Part shown: positions 1 through 8,500 of the stretch, piece after piece
Layout of the letters: each line of letters starts with the position of its first letter
Position numbering within the stretch: the first letter of the stretch is position 1
Assembly (NCBI RefSeq): GCF_007741495.1
Contig: NZ_CP036262.1
Coordinates: forward strand, 1,736,001-1,800,000
Reading direction: 5' to 3'
Source of the DNA: Roseimaritima multifibrata
GTDB taxonomy: Bacteria > Planctomycetota > Planctomycetia > Pirellulales > Pirellulaceae
Length of the DNA stretch: 64,000 nt
Made by a program: the position numbers and the translations under genes
The notes under the pieces: model-generated
Database searches by the model: none
What the model was told of the DNA's origin: nothing
What the model saw: only the letters and a program-made list of their open reading frames with translations

Positions 1-2091
1 GAAGGACAATGGTTTCCAAACAAATTGGAAGGTGAAATCTTGCCGGACCACTTTCAGAGAACGAGGTTCGAATTTCGGAGCATTGGGATCGTCGCTATCG
101 ACAGCAGGCATTCCGGGGGCCATTCCCATGCCCATGCCCATTCCCATACCGCCTTCCATTCCCATGCCATCGCCCATTCCTAGGGTTCCAGGTGGTGGTG
201 GCTCGTAGTCAGGGTTGGGAATCATCGTCTCTGTGGGCTTGTTGTCGGAAACAAGAATCGGGTAACTGATCCCCATTTCTTCCATTGTAAAGGTATGCAT
301 TTCCCCGTTTTCGTCAGGCAGCTGCACCGATTTGGTGAGGAAGTTGTTCAGCAGGGTTCGCCGCAGGTGGTTGCTCGCTTCGAACCCTTTTCGTTTCGTG
401 CTGTTGTAGTAATGGTAGCCTTTGACTTCGATAACCCAGCCGGTCTCGGCCGGCCCCGTGTCTTCGGCGTACCCTTCGGCCAATTCGGATCCGGTCAAGT
501 CAGCCCAACTTCGTAGTTCTTCGATATACCTTGCAGAGCGTCTTGTATCAAACCAGACCGACAGGTCCTCGTAGAAACGCGAGTCAACCGTTTGGACAAA
601 TACGTCGGGGCGGTCGACATAGGGGACTTCTTTGGGGGAAGGAATGCCGTCGGGGTAATCCCCACGCGGCAACATCTGAACGATCGTGGAGGCCAATTCC
701 ATCCATTGCAGCCGTCGTTCGCTGTTGCCGGAAACTTCGTTACCGACCGATTGCAGGTAGACCAGCTTCGACTTGTAACCGTCAAATTCGCCTTTGTGCC
801 GGCTGCTGTATTCACTGGTTTGTTTCACCGCGGAGGTTGCTTTGCCCCAGTCGTCCGGATGGGTTTGCGACCAGCTCTTTTCGACAAACACGTAGTGGGT
901 TGCCAGTCCCAGCAGCAATGCTGCCACACAGGCAAGCGCCCATGGCTTTTTGGCTCGGATCATCCGTTCGGTCAGGATTTCCTGAGGGACCATGCTGGTT
1001 TTCAGCTGTCCCTGTCCCAACCCTTGAAGGGCAAGTCCATAACAGACGCCGAAGGTGGTCGCGTTATCACGGAAGGCAGGGACCGTCAGGACGTCTTCCC
1101 CTTCCAGTCTTGTAAAGCGATCGACGGCGTGGACTTCATAGCCCAGGTTTTTGCCCAGGTACTGAGCCAGTCCAGGCATTTTGACCGTGTTACCGCTAAC
1201 CAGCAGTTCGGCGATCTCGGCTTTCTTGTTGATGCTGCGGAAAAATCCAATCGAACGTTGGACTTCGGTCACCATGTCATTGAAAATCGGCCGCATCGTC
1301 TGGAAGATCAGTTTGGGATCTTCCGCTTCGCGGGCGTGCCGTTTGAGGTGTTCCGCTTTTGCAAACGTCAGTTTTAGATCTTTGGTCAACTGCCGCGTGA
1401 AGTGATTCCCTCCCAGCGGAATACTACGCTGCCAAATCCGGAACCCGTTGGTGATGATCAGGTCGGACGAATCGGTTCCGATCGACAGCAGGACGGTCGA
1501 CGAAGGAGGATTGTCAGGATCAAAGGTTTCGTTTTCTAATCGCTCGGCAAGGCGATCGTAGGCCAGCATGTTGTAAAGCGCCAGCGGAGTCATCTGAATC
1601 AGATCGACTTCTAAGCCAACTTTTTCAAAAGGCTCTAGTACTCGGAAGGCTTGCTCGCGTTTCATCGCGAACAGCCCGACTTCCGAATCGAGGGCAAATC
1701 CTTCTTCAACGATGCTGCCAGGCATCATTTGGTAATCCCAGACCACATCATCAAGGTCAAACGGGATTTGCTGTTTGGCTTCGTAGCGAACGATATCGGC
1801 TACTTTTTTCAATTCGACCGGAGGCGGTTTGAAAAATTTTGCCAATCCGCTCGATCCGGGGACGCTCATCACGATCTTCGTATCGCGCGTATATTCATTG
1901 CGCTCGAGGAATTTTAACAATGCCTCGTTGATCAGTTCCTCGGGATCGGCTTCTGGCTGGCTGAGGATTTTCGGATATTCGATGTAATCGAAGGCATCGG
2001 TAACGACGTTTTCACCTTCGACGTGGCATCGTAGGGCTTTTAACGCCGATTGACCGATTTCAATTCCCCAAACGCTTGCTGCTTTCGCCAT
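1..2091 (-). CDS. pilM: PilM-like type IV pilus protein with C-terminal membrane/periplasmic extension (3' end outside window)
   Basis: Translating the minus strand from the ATG at 2091 gives an open frame of 697 codons that reaches base 1 without a stop, so the gene continues outside. The N-terminus (MAKAASVWGIEIGQSALKA) and the segment SSDLIITNGFRIWQRSIPLG match the actin-like fold of PilM, the cytoplasmic ring protein of type IV pilus and type II secretion machines. Near residue 375 there is one hydrophobic helix (KKPWALACVAALLLGLATHY), followed by a long soluble region of over 300 residues. That resembles a PilM joined to a PilN-like part with a periplasmic domain. Close to the visible end is a Gly/Met-rich tract (about 110-190 on the plus strand) of alternating GM residues. 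Family assignment is firm; the fusion reading is inferred from topology. Confidence 0.82.
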   Translation of the reverse strand, partial: MAKAASVWGIEIGQSALKALRCHVEGENVVTDAFDYIEYPKILSQPEADPEELINEALLKFLERNEYTRDTKIVMSVPGSSGLAKFFKPPPVELKKVADIVRYEAKQQIPFDLDDVVWDYQMMPGSIVEEGFALDSEVGLFAMKREQAFRVLEPFEKVGLEVDLIQMTPLALYNMLAYDRLAERLENETFDPDNPPSSTVLLSIGTDSSDLIITNGFRIWQRSIPLGGNHFTRQLTKDLKLTFAKAEHLKRHAREAEDPKLIFQTMRPIFNDMVTEVQRSIGFFRSINKKAEIAELLVSGNTVKMPGLAQYLGKNLGYEVHAVDRFTRLEGEDVLTVPAFRDNATTFGVCYGLALQGLGQGQLKTSMVPQEILTERMIRAKKPWALACVAALLLGLATHYVFVEKSWSQTHPDDWGKATSAVKQTSEYSSRHKGEFDGYKSKLVYLQSVGNEVSGNSERRLQWMELASTIVQMLPRGDYPDGIPSPKEVPYVDRPDVFVQTVDSRFYEDLSVWFDTRRSARYIEELRSWADLTGSELAEGYAEDTGPAETGWVIEVKGYHYYNSTKRKGFEASNHLRRTLLNNFLTKSVQLPDENGEMHTFTMEEMGISYPILVSDNKPTETMIPNPDYEPPPPGTLGMGDGMGMEGGMGMGMGMGMAPGMPAVDSDDPNAPKFEPRSLKVVRQDFTFQFVWKPLSF

Positions 2092-2312
2092 CTTGGTTAC
2101 CGCTTCCGGTGGGCTGAGTTAGATTAGCTGTGTTGTGCAACAATCCTTGCTTGAGGGACTGTTTCACAACTATGATTTTATCATCGTGTGGCATCGCAGT
2201 GCGGAATCGGCAAGGAAGCTTGAAAAGACTAGAAGAAATGGATGCTAAGCCGCTTCTGCCACACCCTCCAGTCTACTGCCGGTTACCGCCCTACGTCAAA
2301 TTCTAATCAGCC

Positions 2313-5072
2313 ATGCCGATTATCGAAGAGTGTTGTGTTCTTATTCCTTGCCATACTTTGGAAGATTTCCCTTCCAGCGTCTCCAGCACGCACGCGCGTA
2401 GCCTGTTGGCGGCATGGTCTGCCCCCTGGGACCCCCGCTTAATCGCTGCAACGGGGAAAATCCCAACTTGGTGCCGGGCGGACGTCCCTCCGACGGTCCT
2501 AGACGGTCTAACCCTTTTTATCCCGGAAATTAGCGAAAGTCGCTTGCCCAGCGATTTTTCGACGACTCATTCCACCGAAAATGGGGTGCAGTCGATCCGA
2601 GCCACTTCGCGAGCGGGCTTTTTAGAGCCGCTTTCGCTGTCGGAGTTCGGGGGGCCTGCCGAACCGCTAAGTGGAGGCCATCGCGAGGTCGCACCCGCGG
2701 ATTTCTACTCGCTGGCCTACGTTTTTCTGCAAGTTCAACTGATGACGCGGCAGTTGCGCTATACGAGTAACCTGGACGAGGTCCAATTTGCCGATGTGGT
2801 CGTCGCCGCTGCCAAAGCTTGGCAAGCCAGCGATGGGACGGCTGCGGCCGATTCGCTGCACCAAGCTTTCGACATGCTGGCAGAAGAAAGAGACCACTAT
2901 TTCTCTTCCGATCCCCATCTGATCGATTTGACGTTGGTCGCCAAGACGACTCTGGGGGATTCTCTTGAGGAAGTTTTGAGTGGTTCCCGTCCGGATAATC
3001 TTCTGCTGGACGCGGAATTGGTCGAATTGTTGGCGGTGGAACATCCGCAGCGACTGCAGCAGATTCAATCGCGACGCGAAGCCGGAACCCTCGGCGTTGC
3101 CGGAGGAGCCCCCGCCGCAGGGACCTGCCTGGATCACTTGACGATCGGTGGGATCAGCAAAACGTTGACCGCCGCCAAAAATCGCTTTGAAGAGGTCTTG
3201 GGAACTTCGCCCGATGCGTTCGCGGGCCTGCAGGGTGGGATCCCCACCGATCTTGCCCCTTGGATTGCAGAACTTGGCTACACCGGGGTGATCCCGATCG
3301 ATTTCGCCGCCGGAAGTGGGCACCGCGAGGAAAGCAAACTGCTGTGGCAGGCCGGAGCCGTTGATTTGGAAGCGTTGGTTGCGAAACCGATCGACGCGGC
3401 TGACGAGTCCGAATTCCTCCGGCTGGGAGCTCGTTTGGGGTCCGCCGTCGATGCGGGAGACGTCGCCACCGCATTGTTGGTTCACTGGCCGGGGCAATCA
3501 TGTGATGCCTTTGCCGATTTGAAACGAGCCAGTGACTGGGGCGTGGCACTAGGCAAATTCTGGACCCTGGGGGATTACTTCTCCGATGGCGAACGCCCCT
3601 ACCACAGTTTTCATGCCGATGCCGTTGAAGCGACCGGACAGTGGTTGACCAGCCAAGTTCAAGAAGTTGTCGAAAATCCTTTGACCAACGCGGCGTCCGG
3701 ATTTCGTAAGCAGGTGGTGGCGGAGGAGAATTCTTTATTGAACGCAATGAAGGGGTTGGTGGAGGGAACGCCGACGACCGGTACGGTCGGCCCTGCCAAT
3801 CAAGCCGAAACGCGGAGTGCCGCAAACGGTTTGCTGGCGACGCTGGCTGCGGTCAACACACCTTCGGAATCCAAACCGGCAGCGGTTGCTACCGCGATCG
3901 TGAACCCGCATTCCATCCCGCTCCGCGTAGCGGCGACGTTGAAAGGACATCCTCCTGCCATCACCCCCCCTGTTTTCGCTGGGCATGCCGTTGTCGGTGG
4001 AGAGAGTGTGGCGTTTGTGGATGTTCCGGCTTTCGGTTTCGTCAACATTCAGCCCGGGGCATCGCCCGCAAGGCAAAGCTGGTTCAAAAAGCCGCCGCGA
4101 CGCGCCGATGGTCGGATGATGTCGAATGAATTTTTGGACGTCGTGATCGGCGAAGACGGATCGGTCGCGTCGGTTCATAGCGGTCCGGTACGAGGCAATC
4201 GCTTCTCGATGCAATTGTGTCTGTTCGATGCCGATCGTGAACCGCGATACACGTCGATGCAGGCCGAACATGTCGAAATGACTCGCAGCGATGGAGCGGT
4301 CGGCGAAGTCCGTTGCCAAGGGCGAATGATTCATGGGGATCAATCCATGGGGACGTTCGAAGTCTGCTACCGCGTCGAGTGCGGTTCGCGGTTATTGATC
4401 GTTGAAGGGGAAGTGAATTTGGCCAAATCGGTGACGCTGGGAACCAATCCTTGGCGGAACTATGTAGCGGCTCGAGCCGCTGTTGCATCGGATGCCTCTC
4501 GCACCAAAGTTCTACTTCGAGACAAAGTGCAGACGGTTCGTGGACGAATGTTGAATTCGCCGCTGGGCGTCGTCGTGGATGAACCCGATCGTCAGTTGTT
4601 GGTTATGGCAAACGGTCGGCCAGCACATCGGGCCAGTGGGACCAGAATGCTAGACACGTTGTTGATGGTCAAAGGTCAGACCGATGGCCACTTCCGCATA
4701 GCGTATGGGTTTGACGTCAAATCCCCTGTCGCATTTGCCCGAGCCCAATTGGCTCCACCGGTGATTCTTGGCCCCGCCGATAGGACGCCCGAAGCCGAGT
4801 CGTTGTCGGTCCCCTTGGGATGGCTGATCCAAGTCGATGCGAGAAACGTATTGATCACCGAAGCGACGACCACGATGGCGGAGGGTAAATTACAGTTGCA
4901 TTTGTTGTTGGTGGAAACCAGAGGGAAACGAACCAAGACTCGATTGCACACCTACCGTGATCCCAAAACCGCAACGCGTCTGCCCGACGGCAAGCCGTTC
5001 GACTGCGAAGATGACAACGTCAAAGTCATCTTAGGAGAACACGAAACCCTGCGATTAACGATCGATTTTTAA
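2313..5072 (+). CDS. Large protein with GH38-like C-terminal region, function unknown
   Basis: A 919-residue protein starting at ATG 2313 (MPIIEECCVLIPCHTLEDFP). I see no signal peptide and no transmembrane helix, so it is probably cytoplasmic. The C-terminal half (about residues 590-860) has the pattern of an alpha-mannosidase (GH38) beta-sandwich: an SNEFLDVVIGEDGSVASVHSG stretch, later VCYRVECGSRLLIVEGEV and NPWRNYVAARAAV. The middle contains an ITKTL-like loop and GVIPIDFAAGSGHREESK, compatible with a (beta/alpha) barrel of GH38/GH57 type, but I could not point to a convincing catalytic acid pair. No Shine-Dalgarno sequence is obvious before the start. It stands alone between the pilM-like gene and the repeat array. 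The CDS is secure; the glycosidase link is tentative. Confidence 0.75.
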   Translation: MPIIEECCVLIPCHTLEDFPSSVSSTHARSLLAAWSAPWDPRLIAATGKIPTWCRADVPPTVLDGLTLFIPEISESRLPSDFSTTHSTENGVQSIRATSRAGFLEPLSLSEFGGPAEPLSGGHREVAPADFYSLAYVFLQVQLMTRQLRYTSNLDEVQFADVVVAAAKAWQASDGTAAADSLHQAFDMLAEERDHYFSSDPHLIDLTLVAKTTLGDSLEEVLSGSRPDNLLLDAELVELLAVEHPQRLQQIQSRREAGTLGVAGGAPAAGTCLDHLTIGGISKTLTAAKNRFEEVLGTSPDAFAGLQGGIPTDLAPWIAELGYTGVIPIDFAAGSGHREESKLLWQAGAVDLEALVAKPIDAADESEFLRLGARLGSAVDAGDVATALLVHWPGQSCDAFADLKRASDWGVALGKFWTLGDYFSDGERPYHSFHADAVEATGQWLTSQVQEVVENPLTNAASGFRKQVVAEENSLLNAMKGLVEGTPTTGTVGPANQAETRSAANGLLATLAAVNTPSESKPAAVATAIVNPHSIPLRVAATLKGHPPAITPPVFAGHAVVGGESVAFVDVPAFGFVNIQPGASPARQSWFKKPPRRADGRMMSNEFLDVVIGEDGSVASVHSGPVRGNRFSMQLCLFDADREPRYTSMQAEHVEMTRSDGAVGEVRCQGRMIHGDQSMGTFEVCYRVECGSRLLIVEGEVNLAKSVTLGTNPWRNYVAARAAVASDASRTKVLLRDKVQTVRGRMLNSPLGVVVDEPDRQLLVMANGRPAHRASGTRMLDTLLMVKGQTDGHFRIAYGFDVKSPVAFARAQLAPPVILGPADRTPEAESLSVPLGWLIQVDARNVLITEATTTMAEGKLQLHLLLVETRGKRTKTRLHTYRDPKTATRLPDGKPFDCEDDNVKVILGEHETLRLTIDF

Positions 5073-5105
5073 AGCACGTTCATTAGAGGTAAGTGATTCG
5101 TAATT

Positions 5106-5535
5106 CTTAGCGGCAGGGCGCAAGCCCTCCGGCCCGTGCGTTGGTTTTGTAGTGAAGTGGCAGGACGGCTAGGATTTGTCCCCGACGCGTTCTCCGAGCC
5201 GATCCGGTGCATCGTTTTGGATTCTTAGCGGCAGGGCGCAAGCCCTCCGGCCCGTACGCGTGGTTTTGTAGTGAAGTGGCCGGACGGCTTGCGCCGTTCC
5301 GCTAAGAAAAGGGAAGGCATTGGACGCGAGCCCTCCAGCCCGTACGCGTGGTTTTGTAGTGAAGTGGCCGGACGGCTTGCGCCGTTCCGCTAAGAAGGGG
5401 GACGGCATTGGACGCGAGCCCTCCAGCCCGTGCGCGTGGTTTTGTAGTGAAGTGGCCGGACGGCTTGCGCCGTTCCGCTAAGAAAGGGGACGGCGATGGG
5501 CGCAAGCCCTCCAGCCCGTTCCGCTAGGTTTTGTA
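5106..5535. repeat. Tandem array of 88-bp palindromic units
   Basis: The motif GGTTTTGTAGTGAAGTGG starts at 5143, 5262, 5350 and 5438, with a decayed copy at 5527; the spacing is 119, 88, 88 and 89 bp. Each unit holds two roughly 28-bp arms that are near-perfect reverse complements: one begins TTAGCGGCAGGGCGCAAGCC, the other ends TTGCGCCGTTCCGCTAA. They are separated by a loop of about 25 bp containing the GTTTTGTAGTGAAG core. Two central units are almost identical, which points to recent local duplication; the outer ones are diverged or truncated. The array fills the whole gap between the convergent 3' ends of the large GH38-like gene and the helicase gene. Confidence 0.9.
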
Positions 5536-5561
5536 CCCTCGGGTTCTCGGCACCGATACGC

Positions 5562-8500
5562 TTAGTCCTTTTCCTCCAGCGTTTTCAATAATCTTGCGAT
5601 AACTCCTTTGGAATCGTCGTACCACGATTTGGCGAAGATTGTGGTCGTTTTCCAGCCGAAGGCTTGCAGTAATCGCGGACGCATGACGTCCCGCTCCAGA
5701 ATGTCGTCTTGCTCGTAATAGTTCTGGTCATCTAACAAAATGCCCAGCCGGTAAACCGGTTCGTCTGGCCGCCGGACGGCCAGCGAACAGCGGAAGTGGG
5801 ATCGTCCGACATTGCGGTCCACTTGATAACCGGCGGCCTCTAATACGCTTGCAATCTGTTCGGCCAAAACGTCTTTGGTAGAGTTGCCCGGTTGCGGTCG
5901 ATCGATCTGCCATAGCGATAGATTTTGCAAGACTTGGTCTGCCGTTTTGGTGTCGCCTGTCGAAACGGCTGCCGCGTATTTCAAGTAGTTTTTTAAGCAG
6001 TTGGCTCCGTCGTTGTAGTCGTTTCGAATCGCTTGGTGATCGATCGAACTGACCACAGCCATGTGATGCTTCGCTCGTGAGAAAGCAACGTTTAAGCGTT
6101 TGGCGCCTCCACTGCGATTGATTGGCCCAAAGTTCATTCGCATCTTGCCTGTCGGTGGTTTGCCGTAGCAGATGCTCATGATGATGATGTCCCGTTCGTC
6201 GCCTTGGATGTTTTCTAGGTTCTTAACTAGCAGGCCAACAAACTGCCCGTCCTCTTCACGGTCCAGTTCCGCTTCGAGTGCTTGCGCAAAATCTTTGTCC
6301 TCTTCCGCCAAGTTTTGCAACGCGTTTTCGATTTCGGTTTGCTGCGCTTCTGAAAACGCGATGACGCCGATGGTCGGATGAGAGCCTGTCGCAGCGGAAC
6401 CGGAGCCTGTTGGGCAAAGTAATTCGCGGACTAGGTGAGCGATATAGTCTGCCTCGGATCGGTTGCGTCGTTTGTCGTAGATTCCATAGGGGACCGAATG
6501 CATGCTGATCGACCGCTGCAATAGTTCCTTTGCACCGGCTGCCCCGTCGGAGGTGGATGTCGCAACGATTGGGGCTTGGTGGACGTCGTTGCAGACTTCC
6601 TCCGGGACGGTTAACAAGCGTCCGTCGTAAAACGCCCAGTTCGAAAAACTGATTAACGATTCACTGCGGCTTCGGTAGTGCCAGCCAAGCATCGTCGCGT
6701 TTAGATTTTTCGCGGCATGGGTTAACAGGCTATCGCTGTCGAGGTCATAGGGAATCCATTCCCCTTCCGATTCGACTAGAAATTCGTCTTCGGAATCATC
6801 CTGTTGCGTCGCGAAAAAGTTTGTGGGCGGCAACTGCATTTCATCGCCGACGATGATTGTTTGCGGGGCTCGGAAGAGAGCCGGGATCGATTCTTCCAAA
6901 GTGATTTGACTCGCTTCGTCAAAGATCACCACATCAAAGCGATCCGCAACCAGCGGCAGGGTGTCGGACACACTGAGGGGGCTCATCAACCAAACCGGTT
7001 TTAAGTCATTGATGACTTCGCCTGCCTCTTGGCTAACCAAGTCGCGGATCGGTTTGAATCGCATCTGTTTGCCAAATTCGTGTTCCAGGATCCGTCGCCC
7101 CTTTTGGTACTTCTTTTTGAAGGCTTTTTGTTCCGCGGTTAGCTTTGCGGCAGGGAGGTTCGTGAGCATCGTGTGCCGGTAGAATTTTGCCGCGACACGC
7201 CCACGGATTGCCGCTGCATTGTCGGTCAACCAGTCCTGGTATCCTGCCGAAAGCTTCCGAACCGTTTGTTCGTAAAAAGGTAAACTGAATTTTTGGAGTT
7301 CGCGGTTGCTGCGGATGCATTGCTGCAACGTTGTTTCGACGAGGAGTGCTTCGATGGACGGCAGCGGATAGGGAAGAGTACGGATTCGCCGCCGCAGCGA
7401 TTCGGTCACATGAGCAAGCGGGCGGATTGTTTCTAGGGCTTCAGGCAATTGACCCAAATTCGCTTCCAGCCAGTCGAGCGATTGAAGCCAGTCGTCGGTG
7501 TCGACTTGGTCGGTGTCGGCAAACACTGTTTCAAGTGATTCCTGAAGCGTGCCCAAGGGACGCGCGGCGTACCTCAGATGACGCAGCATCCTCCCGGCCG
7601 AAGACTGCTTCAGCCAGTCTCGATGCAGGGCGATGAATGAGGCCGGTTGCTGCTGAATCCACTCGCCGAACGCTTCGGATTCTTCGATCAGCCCCTCCAC
7701 TTGATCGCCCGCGATTTGCAGACGATCGGTGATCTGCCGTACGGTTGTCTCCAGAGCTTGCCGGGCCTCCTGTTCGGCAAGGAGTGGCGCTAGGATTAAT
7801 GGTAGCGGCGGCCGGAGTGGATGCCGGGAAAAATCATAGCAACGATCGAGAAGTCGATTCAGTTTCCGCCAGCCGGGACGCAGCCAGGGCATGCGACACT
7901 GCTGATAGTATTCAGCCTGTTGATTGGCTGTTTCGGCACCGATTGGATCGAGTTTCGTTTTCCAGCCCTCTGTCTGCTGCTCGGCTTCGATGACGCGTTG
8001 GCGAAGTTGTTTCCATTGCTGTTGCTTTTTGCGAAACCACCTCGCGTCACGCCCATGATTGGCCTCTGCCAGCAGACTCAGTTGCTCCGCTTCGGTATGC
8101 CGGTGCAGGTGTTCTCCATACTCGGCCAACAGCGAGATCTGTGCGAGCGACTGCCACTGGGGCACAGGTAGCTCAGACGCTTGCAGTTGTTGCTGCAGGG
8201 CGTTCCAGGATTCGCGGATGCGATGGAAGGCGGTCGAAGCCGTGTCGATGGGCTGGTCGGTTTTTAGAAGCCCAAGTGAGAGGAAGCGGAGCGGGTGCGT
8301 GGCCCAGATCGTCGCCCCCGATTCGCTTGGCTGGTGCGTTAGAAAGGGGCCCCGCAAACCTTCTGCAAATTGTTCGATAGCATCGACGCTTGCAGTCCAT
8401 TCGGAATAGGGAGGCAATCCTTCACGTGTGGTGGCATCACACTCGGGAACTTTGTCTTGCAGTTCGAGGTATCGGTCAAACAGTTTACGCAGTTTCAGAC

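Noticed and set aside
592-1377. 261-codon plus-strand frame
   Set aside because: Antisense to the pilM-like gene, no recognisable domain.
5169-5505. Two minus-strand reading frames with repeated LAERRKPSGHFTTKP words
   Set aside because: They are translations of the 88-bp palindromic array, have no independent start signal and resemble no protein.
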